Of a stretch of DNA of 52,190 nt, positions 25,316-33,951 are shown piece after piece (within the stretch, counting starts at the first letter, position 1; each line of letters opens with the position of its first letter). The position numbers and the translations under genes were made by a program. Origin of the DNA: Rhizobium sp. (GTDB lineage Bacteria; Pseudomonadota; Alphaproteobacteria; Rhizobiales; Rhizobiaceae); the NCBI GenBank assembly GCA_019739215.1, contig JAHHDR010000009.1, positions 1-52,190 of the forward strand, read 5' to 3'. The notes under the pieces are model-generated. The model had not been told where the DNA came from and made no database searches. It saw only the letters and a list, made by a program, of their open reading frames with translations.

Positions 25316-27193
25316 TCAGGGAGCCCCGAAGCGGCTCGGATCGATCGTCGTGGCGTCGAGGCGGAAGCCATCAGGAATGGCCGTTGCCGGTGCCACGAGC
25401 GAGCGCGACACGACGCGGGGTGCCTTGACCGGCTTTGTCACCGCTTCGAACTTGCCCTGGTTCAATGCCCACTGCTCGATCATGCCCTTGGTCAACTTGG
25501 TACCGCCATACATGGCCATGTGCGCACGTTCGGCATCTTCCTGGCCGGGGCGGCCGCCCTTCTTGGGCATGGTCGCTTCGGCATTGGGCGCAGCATCGGA
25601 CGGTGCGTCGAACATGTCGCCAAACTGTGTGGTCACCTCCTCGACGGGAGCGTCCTGCGGGATCGATGCGACCTCGACCGGCTTCTGGCTCGGAGCGGGT
25701 GCAGCCGTCAGGTTAGCCTTGGTCGGAGCGCTCAACGGAATGGGGGCTGCCATTTCCGGGATTGCGCTGTCTTCGAGCGCGGCGGCGGCCTCCGGTGACA
25801 GTATGGCCTGCTCGACTTCATCCACTTCAGCTTCGGCTTCGGCCTCTGCCGTGGCGAGCAGTGCTTCTGCGACCGCAGGCCGGGCCGTCGGAACAGGAAC
25901 AGCCATTCCTTCCGCGCGCAGCATTGCTTCCGCATTAGGATCGATCGATGCGGTCATCACGCCCTGCTCCGCGTCACCGGCCTGCGGCCGCGGATTGAGC
26001 AGCGTCGGGACCGGCACAGTCATCGAAGCGAGATCGGGGAATTCATCCGTCGGCTGTGAGGCCGGCGTCGGAACGCCACTCGCGACCTGCTGAAGGGCAT
26101 CCTCTGCGGCGTTGCGAGGCGGCTGGTACAGAGCGACGGCGAGACTGTTGTCGGCCGGACGCAGCGAGGGACGGGCCTGCGGGACGGGCGCATCCGCAGC
26201 ATCGACACCCGGAAGGGCAGCGACCATGACGGGTTCGGACGCCGTGACGACGGGCTGCTGGCGCGGCGCGGCAGGAGCCTGCTGCGGCGAAGCGATCGAC
26301 GGACGCTGTGCGGGTTCCGGAACATCCTCGACTTCGTCTTCGTCACCACCGCCGAACAGCATGGCGAGGAAATTGCGTGGCCGCGACGAGGACTTCTCCT
26401 CGGCGATCATGACCGTATTGCCGGAGGCCACGCGGCGCTTGTATTCGGCCAGCGCCTGCTGGTAGCCCGGCAACGGCTTGCCGTCGGAAGGAATGTGGAC
26501 GGTCTTGCCGTCGGGGAAGAGACGGGCGAGGTCCTGACGGTTCATGCGTGGCCAGGCGCGCACGCCGGCAACGTCCATGTGCACGAAGGGCGAACCGGAT
26601 TTCGGATAATAGCCGACGCCGCCGGCCTGCATCTTCACGCCGAGTTCGCGCAGCGTCTTGAGCGCCACACCTGGAATGTAGAAGTCCATCGCCGTGCCGC
26701 GCATGTGCTGGCTTTCCTTGGCGACACCCTTCGAGCGCGAACGCAGCATGGAGTTCGTGGCCGGAGAACGATAGGCGGAGACGACCTTGATGTAGCCCTT
26801 GGCGCGGGATTGGCGATAAACCTCCCAGACGAGGTCGAAGAGGCGCGGGTCCATCTTCGTCGGCTCGTTGCGGCGCCAGTCGCGGAGAATGTAGTTGAGC
26901 TGTTTCAGACCCTTGGGGTCGTAGCGGCCATTGCGCTTGAAAGTGATCGAGGCGCGCTCGCCGGTGTGCACGAATTCGATGTTGAGCGTGCGGCTCTCAG
27001 CGCTCGCCACTCCGGCACTCCCGAGAAGGCCACCGAGCCCCATCAGAAGTACGGCGAATAGCGAAACCAGCAGCCGCGCTGCCAACTGCGCAGACGCAAG
27101 CCGGGTTTTGCGCCCGCTTTGCGTATGGAGCGCGTTGATATCCTGCGATGCCTGCAATGCAATCCCCGTCCGAAAGACTACGTCCCATGCCAA
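25316..27193 (-). CDS. DUF882/peptidase M15-family cell-wall protein with long Pro-rich tail
   Basis: 625 residues. A long N-region is followed by a signal helix (about 38-66, LLVSLFAVLLMGLGGLLGSA). Residues 68-225 form the DUF882/M15 domain, with YRSPATNSML, then His163 and Asp170 in SQHMRGTAMD and His205 in SPFVHMD, the likely zinc ligands. E. coli MepK is a relative that cuts peptidoglycan cross-links, so an endopeptidase role is plausible. The last 340 residues are low-complexity Pro/Ala/Val/Glu with recurring VPVPTARP-type motifs (for example AVPVPTARP, APVPQARP), probably an extended periplasmic spacer. Homologues are often much shorter. It faces the gapR terminator. Confidence 0.87.
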   Translation of the reverse strand: MAWDVVFRTGIALQASQDINALHTQSGRKTRLASAQLAARLLVSLFAVLLMGLGGLLGSAGVASAESRTLNIEFVHTGERASITFKRNGRYDPKGLKQLNYILRDWRRNEPTKMDPRLFDLVWEVYRQSRAKGYIKVVSAYRSPATNSMLRSRSKGVAKESQHMRGTAMDFYIPGVALKTLRELGVKMQAGGVGYYPKSGSPFVHMDVAGVRAWPRMNRQDLARLFPDGKTVHIPSDGKPLPGYQQALAEYKRRVASGNTVMIAEEKSSSRPRNFLAMLFGGGDEDEVEDVPEPAQRPSIASPQQAPAAPRQQPVVTASEPVMVAALPGVDAADAPVPQARPSLRPADNSLAVALYQPPRNAAEDALQQVASGVPTPASQPTDEFPDLASMTVPVPTLLNPRPQAGDAEQGVMTASIDPNAEAMLRAEGMAVPVPTARPAVAEALLATAEAEAEAEVDEVEQAILSPEAAAALEDSAIPEMAAPIPLSAPTKANLTAAPAPSQKPVEVASIPQDAPVEEVTTQFGDMFDAPSDAAPNAEATMPKKGGRPGQEDAERAHMAMYGGTKLTKGMIEQWALNQGKFEAVTKPVKAPRVVSRSLVAPATAIPDGFRLDATTIDPSRFGAP

Positions 27194-27294
27194 TTCGAAT
27201 GAACGTCAAATGCGGTCATACCATGGCAAATTTGCCACATCCGCACAAGCCGTCCATTTATAGTGAACGCTTGACTAACAAATGCTTAGCCCTT

Positions 27295-27316
27295 GGGTAA
27301 GCGATTAAGCTTACCC
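27295..27316. promoter_or_regulatory. Inverted repeat between regulator gene and DUF882 gene
   Basis: A perfect 8-bp inverted repeat GGGTAAGC / GCTTACCC with a GATTAA spacer. It lies 28 bases after the end of the regulator gene and about 100 bases before the DUF882 start. It could be an operator for the DUF882 promoter or a hairpin for the regulator mRNA. No U-run follows, so an intrinsic terminator is less likely. Confidence 0.45.
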
Positions 27317-27344
27317 CAGAGTTAACAGGGACGATTGAGGCAGA

Positions 27345-28892
27345 TCAAGCGGCATCCCTTTGCGGATCGTCTGGGTCGATTCCATAGTCTTTCAGCTTGC
27401 GGTAGAGCGTCGAGCGGCCGATTCCAAGCTTCCGCGCCACCTGGCTCATCTGGCCACGGTAGAATTTCAGCGCGAAGCGGATCAGTTCCTCCTCGATTTC
27501 GGCCAGCTTGCGCACATTGCCGGCTTCGTCGGTGCTGACGATGACATTGCCCTGTGCCGCACCACCGAAACCTGTGGATGGAGACGAATAGCTGCCGGAG
27601 AAGGCGGCCGCACGTTCGGCCAATGCAGCCTGAACCTTGGCGATCGGGCTCTGCTCCGGCACGGCCGGGTGCTGATCGATTCCGATTGCACTGCCGCGGT
27701 GGCTGTTCACCTGGGCAGCGATCTGGGGAAAATCCCGCTCCCTGAGGCTCGTTCCGTCGGCAAGCACGACAGCGCGGAAGATGGCGTTTTCGAGCTGACG
27801 CGTATTGCCCGGCCAGTCGAAGGAGGTGAGGAGCGCCAGTGCCGAGGGATCGACTTGAAGCGTACGCGGCAGGCGTTGCTCCAGCGAGAAGCGCTCGACG
27901 AAGGCGCGTATCAGGTGCGGAATGTCTTCCTTGCGGCGGCGCAGCGATGCAATGGTAATTGGGAAGACGTTCAGCCGATAATAGAGATCTTCGCGGAAAC
28001 GCCCGGCCTTCACCTCTTCGATGAGATCCTTGTTGGTCGCGAGGATCAGCCGAACATTGGCTTTCGCCGGCCGCTGCTGCGCGCCGCGATGGATCTCGCC
28101 CGTCTGAGCGATCTCGAGCAGGCGGCTCTGTCCGGCGGGCGGCAGTTCGCTGATTTCCTCGATGAAGAGCGTGCCGCCATCGGCCTCCATGACCTTGCCC
28201 GGCAGCTGCTCGTTTCCGAACAGAACTTCTTCGATCAGGCTGGGCGAGATCGCATTGCAGTTGACCGGCACGAAGGGCCGCGCCGAGCGATCGCTGGCGG
28301 CATGAATGGCACGCGCGACGAGTTCCTTGCCGACGCCGGCCTCGCCTTCGAGCATGACGGGGATCATAGATTGCGCTGCCCGGCGACCGAGTTCGATCAC
28401 CCGCGACATGGCGGCACTGGCAGCGACGACGTCCGAGAAGCTCACGGAGCCGCTGCGGGCTCGACGCGGTGTGCGGCCCTGCAGGCTGGTGCGGTGGATC
28501 TTGAGCGCGGATTCGATCGCACCGATCAGACGTTCCTGGGTGATCGGCTTGACGAGAAAGTCGAAGGCGCCTGCGCGAACGGCGTTGAGCGCCGTTTCCG
28601 TCGCCCCCTCCGCCGTGCCGACGATCACGGGCACTGCCGGATTGATCTGCCCGAGCAGAGGGATCACCGTCGGGTCTAGCCCGTCCGTAGACCCCGCGTC
28701 GATCAGAACCAGGCCGATCGTATCGCCATGCCGGCGGAAAAGCTCGATACCGGCATGCACCGTATCTGCGAGATGGACCGTGTGGCCGTGCGCTTCTATC
28801 GCAGCCTTCATGCTGCGGCGCTCGGCGGCATCTTCATCGATGAGTAGAATCTGTGCAGTCAACTTGCGCTCCCCGAGGCTGTTTTGGCGCAT
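27345..28892 (-). CDS. NtrC-like AAA+ response regulator lacking the GAFTGA loop
   Basis: 515 residues. Residues 14-130 form a receiver domain with the acidic pair at 19-21, phospho-acceptor Asp65 (VLIDAG), Thr93 and Lys115 (FLVKPI). Residues 150-390 are an AAA+ domain: Walker A GEAGVGKE (183-190), a Walker B variant GGTLFIEEI with Glu instead of Asp, and the arginine-finger region GRFREDLYYRLNVFPI. Between FGNE (225-228) and EADGG (236-240) only seven residues are present, so the GAFTGA loop that contacts sigma-54 is missing. A Fis-type HTH ends the protein (MSQVARKLGIGRSTLYRKLK). It therefore probably does not activate sigma-54 promoters. The start has AGGAG six bases upstream; a TTG at 28862 is an alternative. 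No kinase gene is adjacent. Confidence 0.88.
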   Translation of the reverse strand: MRQNSLGERKLTAQILLIDEDAAERRSMKAAIEAHGHTVHLADTVHAGIELFRRHGDTIGLVLIDAGSTDGLDPTVIPLLGQINPAVPVIVGTAEGATETALNAVRAGAFDFLVKPITQERLIGAIESALKIHRTSLQGRTPRRARSGSVSFSDVVAASAAMSRVIELGRRAAQSMIPVMLEGEAGVGKELVARAIHAASDRSARPFVPVNCNAISPSLIEEVLFGNEQLPGKVMEADGGTLFIEEISELPPAGQSRLLEIAQTGEIHRGAQQRPAKANVRLILATNKDLIEEVKAGRFREDLYYRLNVFPITIASLRRRKEDIPHLIRAFVERFSLEQRLPRTLQVDPSALALLTSFDWPGNTRQLENAIFRAVVLADGTSLRERDFPQIAAQVNSHRGSAIGIDQHPAVPEQSPIAKVQAALAERAAAFSGSYSSPSTGFGGAAQGNVIVSTDEAGNVRKLAEIEEELIRFALKFYRGQMSQVARKLGIGRSTLYRKLKDYGIDPDDPQRDAA

Positions 28893-29112
28893 TTGCGCTC
28901 CTGGGTTATCGCGGTGACCCTGCCAGAAAGGCCTGAAGATGTTCTTGGAAGAAAGCCTAGCATTTTAACGGTCCTTAACCGTTTATGGCACAATCCACAG
29001 ACAGCCGCCTTCCGTGCGGAATAAAGTCGCATCACGCTGGTACAAGCCGCTGCTTGCCCATTGACGGACGACTGACTACATCTCCGGAACGAACGAGAGA
29101 AAGGACATCGCC

Positions 29113-30963
29113 ATGATGATCGACCGCCGCCCGGTCTCGAGCCCCGCGCCCCAGACCTCCGCGAACAGGGACCAGAATCTCGGCGACCTGCCGCTTTGGA
29201 AGCTGGACGATCTCTATCCCGGCCAGACCTCGGCAGAGTTCCTCGGCGCGGTCGAGAAGGCAGGCTCGGACGCCCTCGCCTTCGAAACCAGATGGAAAGG
29301 CAAGCTTGCGGAAGCACTCGAAACCGTTGGCGATGCATCGTTGGCCCAGGCTCTGACGGAAATGGATGCGCTGGAAGACCTTCTCGGCCGCATCGCTTCC
29401 TATGCGGGTCTCACCTATTATTCCGACATGACGAACCCGGCGAATGGCAAGTTCTTCGGCGATATCCAGGCCAAGCTCACCGACATGTCGTCCCGCCTCC
29501 TCTTCTTCCCGCTGGAACTGAACCGCCTGCCCGACGATGCCGTTGACGCTGCCATGGACCGCGATCCCGCCCTCGGCCATTTCCGCCCCTGGATCGTCGA
29601 CCTGCGCAAGGACAAACCCTTCCAGCTCGACGACCGGATCGAACAGCTGTTCCTCGAAAAATCCCAGACGGGAGCTGCCGCCTTCAACCGCCTCTTCGAC
29701 GAGACGCTGGCCTCACTGCGCTTCAAGATCGGCGACGAAGAGATGCCGCTCGAGCCGACGCTGACGCTTCTGCAGGATGCAGATCCGGCAAAACGCAAGC
29801 AGGCGGCCGAGGCCCTGTCGAAGACCTTCAAGGACAATATCCGCATCTTCACTTTGGTGACCAACACGCTCGCCAAGGACAAGGACATCTCCGACCGCTG
29901 GCGCGGCTTCGAGGACATCGCCGACAGCCGGCATCTGGCCAACCGCGTCGAACGCGAGGTGGTCGATGCGCTGGCCGAAGCCGTGCGCGAAGCCTATCCG
30001 CGCCTGTCGCATCGCTATTACAAGATGAAGGCGAAATGGCTCGGCATGGACCAGATGAATATCTGGGACCGCAACGCCCCACTTGCCGAAACACCCGACC
30101 GTCTGATCCCCTGGGATGAAGCCAAGGACATGGTGCTTTCGGCCTATGGCGGCTTCTCGCCCGAAATGGCCGAGATCGCCGGCCGCTTCTTCGACGGCGG
30201 CTGGATCGATGCGCCTGCTCGCCCCGGCAAGGCGCCCGGCGCTTTCGCCCATCCGACCGTGCCCTCGGCCCACCCTTACGTCCTGGTGAACTATCTCGGC
30301 AAGCCGCGCGACGTGATGACGCTCGCCCATGAACTCGGCCACGGCGTGCACCAGGTGCTGGCCGGCGGCCAGGGTGCTTTGATGTGCCAGACACCGCTGA
30401 CGCTCGCCGAAACTGCCTCGGTCTTCGGCGAAATGCTGACCTTCCGCGCGCTGCTCGACAAGACGACCGACAGCCGCGAACGCAAGGCCATGCTCGCCCA
30501 GAAGGTCGAGGACATGATCAACACGGTCGTGCGCCAGATCGCCTTCTACCAGTTCGAGCGCAAGATCCACGCCGCCCGCAAGGAGGGCGAACTGACGGCG
30601 GAGAAGATCGGCGAACTCTGGCTCTCGGTCCAGGAAGAGAGCCTCGGCCCGGCGATCAAGATCTCGGAAGGCTACGAGACCTGGTGGGCCTATATCCCCC
30701 ACTTCATCCACTCGCCCTTCTATGTCTATGCCTATGCCTTCGGCGACTGCCTGGTGAACTCGCTCTATGCCGTCTACCAGAACGCCGACCAGGGCTTCCA
30801 GGACAAGTATTTCGAGCTCCTGAAGGCTGGCGGCACCAAGCACCATTCGGAGCTTCTCGCTCCGTTCGGGCTGGATGCGACCGATCCGTCGTTCTGGGCC
30901 AAGGGGCTGTCGATGATCGAGGGGCTGATCGACGAGTTGGAAGCGCTAGATAAGGCAGCCTGA
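29113..30963 (+). CDS. pepF: M3 family oligoendopeptidase F
   Basis: 616 residues, the normal length for PepF. It is a cytoplasmic zinc metallopeptidase that cuts short oligopeptides. The HELGH zinc site is at residues 406-410 (LAHELGHGVHQ), and the third ligand Glu is in TLAETASVFGE about 25 residues on. The N-terminal helical lid domain (Peptidase_M3_N) occupies residues 30-200. Two start codons lie in tandem (MM), and the AGAGAAAGGACAT stretch upstream gives a ribosome-binding site. It is followed by pabB after 20 bases on the same strand. Confidence 0.94.
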   Translation: MMIDRRPVSSPAPQTSANRDQNLGDLPLWKLDDLYPGQTSAEFLGAVEKAGSDALAFETRWKGKLAEALETVGDASLAQALTEMDALEDLLGRIASYAGLTYYSDMTNPANGKFFGDIQAKLTDMSSRLLFFPLELNRLPDDAVDAAMDRDPALGHFRPWIVDLRKDKPFQLDDRIEQLFLEKSQTGAAAFNRLFDETLASLRFKIGDEEMPLEPTLTLLQDADPAKRKQAAEALSKTFKDNIRIFTLVTNTLAKDKDISDRWRGFEDIADSRHLANRVEREVVDALAEAVREAYPRLSHRYYKMKAKWLGMDQMNIWDRNAPLAETPDRLIPWDEAKDMVLSAYGGFSPEMAEIAGRFFDGGWIDAPARPGKAPGAFAHPTVPSAHPYVLVNYLGKPRDVMTLAHELGHGVHQVLAGGQGALMCQTPLTLAETASVFGEMLTFRALLDKTTDSRERKAMLAQKVEDMINTVVRQIAFYQFERKIHAARKEGELTAEKIGELWLSVQEESLGPAIKISEGYETWWAYIPHFIHSPFYVYAYAFGDCLVNSLYAVYQNADQGFQDKYFELLKAGGTKHHSELLAPFGLDATDPSFWAKGLSMIEGLIDELEALDKAA

Positions 30964-30983
30964 ACCGGAGCCGCCGACATCTC

Positions 30984-32147
30984 ATGCGTGACAACGCGCC
31001 CTATGCGCTTTTCCGCGACGACCGCGCGGGGACGAGCCTTGTCTTTGCCGAACCGGAGACGCTCGTCGTCGCCCGGACGGCGGACGAGGTCGAGCCTGCG
31101 CTCGCCAGATTGGAAGCGCACCGGAAAGCCGGCAAATGGCTGGCGGGTTATCTGTCCTATGAAGCGGGCTTCGTCTTTGAGCCGAAGCTGAGTCCGCTGG
31201 TGGAAGACGGGCGGGAAACCCCACTCATCGCTATGGGGGTCTTCGCCGCCCCCGCATCAGCCGAACACCCGCTGGCGGCGGCGCCCTCGAACATCCCGAA
31301 CGCCCCCATGCTCACCGAGCCCAAAGCCGGCCGGGACTTCGATGCCTATCGTAGCCGTTTCGACCGGCTACATGCTCACCTGCGCAAGGGCGACTGCTAT
31401 CAGGCCAATCTCACCATGCCGATCGAGGCCCGTTGGGACGGCGATCCCCGCGCCGCGTTCTGGTCGCTCGTCGGTCGCCAGCCCGTGCATTACGGTGCAC
31501 TCATCGACTACGGCACCGGCCCCGTCATCCTGTCGCGCTCGCCCGAACTCTTCTTCTCCGTGGATAACGACGGCTGGATAGAGACCCGCCCGATGAAAGG
31601 CACGGCACCCCGAGGCGCTTCTCCGAAAGAAGATGAAGCGATCATCGCCGCCATGCTCTCCGACGAGAAGACGCAAGCCGAAAACCGCATGATCGTCGAT
31701 CTCTTACGAAACGATGTCTCCGTTATCACTGAAGTCGGCACGCTCTCCGTGCCGAAACTCTTTGCCATCGAGACCTATCCGACCGTTCACCAGATGGTCA
31801 GTTATGTCCGTGCAAAACTCTCGCCAGACATCGGCCTCCCCCAGATCATGGCAGCGCTCTTCCCCTGCGGCTCCGTCACCGGCGCCCCGAAAATGTGGGC
31901 AATGCGCATCCTGCACGAGCTGGAGGCCGGTCCGCGCGACGTCTATTGTGGCGCGATCGGCTGGTGCGATCCCGCTGGCCCCATGCGGTTTTCGGTTGCC
32001 ATCCGCACGATCTCCCTTTTCAACGAGGGTCGTGCCATCTTCAATGTCGGCGGCGGCATCGTCTACGATTCGAAGGCCGAGGCCGAATACGAGGAATGCC
32101 TCTTGAAGGCGCGCTTTGCCCTGGGTGATCAATGGATTTCTCGCTGA
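30984..32147 (+). CDS. pabB: Aminodeoxychorismate synthase component I
   Basis: 387 residues. It joins ammonia to chorismate to give 4-amino-4-deoxychorismate for p-aminobenzoate and folate. The chorismate-binding domain is visible: KGDCYQANLTMPI, RPMKGTAPRG, LLRNDVSVITEVGTL, FPCGSVTGAPK and VGGGIVYDSKAEAEYEE. The N-terminal region is short compared with E. coli PabB, as in the PabB proteins of alphaproteobacteria. No pabA glutaminase gene is next to it. Its end overlaps the pabC-like gene by 16 bases, so the two are coupled. Confidence 0.93.
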   Translation: MRDNAPYALFRDDRAGTSLVFAEPETLVVARTADEVEPALARLEAHRKAGKWLAGYLSYEAGFVFEPKLSPLVEDGRETPLIAMGVFAAPASAEHPLAAAPSNIPNAPMLTEPKAGRDFDAYRSRFDRLHAHLRKGDCYQANLTMPIEARWDGDPRAAFWSLVGRQPVHYGALIDYGTGPVILSRSPELFFSVDNDGWIETRPMKGTAPRGASPKEDEAIIAAMLSDEKTQAENRMIVDLLRNDVSVITEVGTLSVPKLFAIETYPTVHQMVSYVRAKLSPDIGLPQIMAALFPCGSVTGAPKMWAMRILHELEAGPRDVYCGAIGWCDPAGPMRFSVAIRTISLFNEGRAIFNVGGGIVYDSKAEAEYEECLLKARFALGDQWISR

Positions 32148-32755
32148 TCGAGACGTTACGCTGGCAACCGGACGCAGGCTTTCTGCGGCTCGACCAGCAT
32201 CTGCGACGCCTCGCCCGCTCCGCCGATGCGCTCGGCTTTCGCCAGCCGCAGGACGCCAAGGGCAAACTGGAAAAGGAAGTCTCCGGCAGCGAACCTCTGC
32301 GTGTGCGCCTAGTCATGACCTATCGCGGCAAGATGGAGCTCAGCGCCACGCCCTTCGAGCCTCAGCCGGAAGAGACTGTTTGGCGGCTGAAGGTCGCAAA
32401 GACGCGCCTGCAATCCGAAGACAGCCTCTTCCGCCACAAGACCACCCGCCGCGAGCCCTACGAGGCCGCGCGCGCCGAGTTTTCCAAGGAGGAGGCGGAC
32501 GAGGTGATCCTGCTCAACGAGCGCGACGAGGTCTGCGAGGGTACGATCACCAACCTCTTCGCCGAAGCAGCCGACGGCATGCTGCTCACCCCGCCGCTGA
32601 CCAGCGGCCTGCTGCCAGGCGTCCTGCGCGCCGAACTGATCCGCGAACGGCGTGCCAGAGGTGAAGTCCTGAAACTAGACGACCTGCGCCACCGCAAACT
32701 CTTCGTCGGCAATTCTCTGCGCGGGCTGATCCGCGCAGAAATGGTGGAGTCATGA
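32132..32755 (+). CDS. Aminotransferase class IV, aminodeoxychorismate lyase-like
   Basis: 207 residues, shorter than typical PabC (about 270) but the usual size of the version that follows pabB in rhizobia. It shows the class IV fold: N-terminal FSLIETLRW and RLDQHLRRLARSADALGF, a candidate PLP-binding Lys in LFRHKTTRR, EVILLNERDEVCEGTITNLF and the C-terminal TSGLLPGVLR. PabC releases pyruvate from aminodeoxychorismate to give p-aminobenzoate. The overlap with pabB strongly supports that role. Confidence 0.88.
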   Translation: MDFSLIETLRWQPDAGFLRLDQHLRRLARSADALGFRQPQDAKGKLEKEVSGSEPLRVRLVMTYRGKMELSATPFEPQPEETVWRLKVAKTRLQSEDSLFRHKTTRREPYEAARAEFSKEEADEVILLNERDEVCEGTITNLFAEAADGMLLTPPLTSGLLPGVLRAELIRERRARGEVLKLDDLRHRKLFVGNSLRGLIRAEMVES

Positions 32756-32762
32756 GGCTGCT

Positions 32763-33107
32763 TCACTTGCGGCGGTAGAACACCATGCCGCCATGATGCA
32801 GAACGTCCTCGCTGACGAAGTCGCCGTTGGCGGTGAACCCCGTATCGTCCCAATATTCGATGTGGGATCCCGTCACCTCATACCGGCCCTGATAGGCGCT
32901 TTCGCGCGTGCCACGAGCTTCGTCGTAGCGCCCGTTCGGCAGCAACTCGTGACGGATGCGACCATCTTCGGTCACCCACATGCCGACATAGGGGTGCGTA
33001 TGCTGGGTAGTGGCTGCCTGAGACATGGTTTCCTCTGCACGAAGGGGTTGATGAGGTACCGCCGCCAAAGCGACGGCGACGTTGAAAACAATAAGATCAA
33101 ACCGCAT
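32763..33107 (-). CDS. Atu4866-family exported protein
   Basis: 114 residues from the ATG at 33107, which has GAGGAGG just upstream. A signal-like N-terminus (DLIVFNVAVALAAV) precedes the domain. The rest matches the small Atu4866 family (HPYVGMWVTEDGRIRHELL, NGRYDEARGTRESAYQGRYE, YWDDTGFTANGDFV, LHHGGMVFYRRK), a beta-barrel-like fold of unknown function named from Agrobacterium. It lies 10 bases downstream of the SDR gene on the same strand, so the two form an operon that the divergent LysR gene may control. Confidence 0.85.
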   Translation of the reverse strand: MRFDLIVFNVAVALAAVPHQPLRAEETMSQAATTQHTHPYVGMWVTEDGRIRHELLPNGRYDEARGTRESAYQGRYEVTGSHIEYWDDTGFTANGDFVSEDVLHHGGMVFYRRK

Positions 33108-33117
33108 CACGGCCTCC

Positions 33118-33840
33118 TCAATAGGGCGAACGGACCGGGCGCAAAACGATCTCATTGACGTCGACATCGTCAGGCTGTTCGATCGCAAAGCGGACGGCTC
33201 GACCGATCGCATCCGGCGTCAATGCAATGGCGCGAAACCCCTTCATGGCTTCGGCCGCGACTGGATCGGTAATCGTATCGGCCAGTTCGCTTTCGACGAC
33301 GCCGGGATGGATACATGTGACGCGCAGCTTGTCATTCTCCTGGCGCAGGCCATCCGAAATCGCGCGCACTGCAAACTTGGTGGCGCAATACACGGCTGCC
33401 GTCGGGGAAACGCTGAGCGCGCCGATCGAGGCGATGTTGATGATATGACCGGAACCGCGTTCTGTCATGTCCGGCAGAACCGCAGCGATGCCGTAGAGGA
33501 CGCCCTTGATGTTGACGTCCACCATGCGCTCCCATTCCTCGACCTTCAGAGAGGACATCAGCGACAGCGGCATCACGCCGGCATTGTTGACGATGACGTC
33601 CACCCGACCGAACTCAAGCCTCGCAGCCTCGGCGAACGCTGCAACGTCGGCGCGGTCGGTCACATCGAGGCGGCGCGTCATCACGCGACCGCCGGCCCAA
33701 CGGATCTCGTCTGCCAGCAAGTCCAGTCTATCCGTCCGGCGGGCACCGAGGACGACTGCCGCCCCCGCCTTCGCCAATTCCCGTGCGATGCCGACACCGA
33801 TTCCACTCGATGCACCAGTAATCAGAACGACTTTGTCCAT
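33118..33840 (-). CDS. Short-chain dehydrogenase/reductase
   Basis: 240 residues, classical SDR. The cofactor loop is TGASSGIG (residues 8-15), the structural motif is NNAG, and the catalytic set is Ser in NIASIGALS, Tyr and Lys in YCATK. The Arg pair after the beta-2 strand (GARRTDR) suggests preference for NADP(H). The substrate is unknown. The gene is divergent from a LysR gene, 111 bases apart, and precedes the Atu4866 gene, an arrangement usual for LysR-controlled SDR operons. Confidence 0.92.
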   Translation of the reverse strand: MDKVVLITGASSGIGVGIARELAKAGAAVVLGARRTDRLDLLADEIRWAGGRVMTRRLDVTDRADVAAFAEAARLEFGRVDVIVNNAGVMPLSLMSSLKVEEWERMVDVNIKGVLYGIAAVLPDMTERGSGHIINIASIGALSVSPTAAVYCATKFAVRAISDGLRQENDKLRVTCIHPGVVESELADTITDPVAAEAMKGFRAIALTPDAIGRAVRFAIEQPDDVDVNEIVLRPVRSPY

Positions 33841-33951
33841 GGTTTTGTCCTTTCATGGTTCCCGCTGCATGCGGTTGCCAGAAAGGTAAGCACCGTTCAT
33901 TGTCGTGATAAGCCGCCCATTATTTTCCTCACTGGCAAGAGATACTAACCA

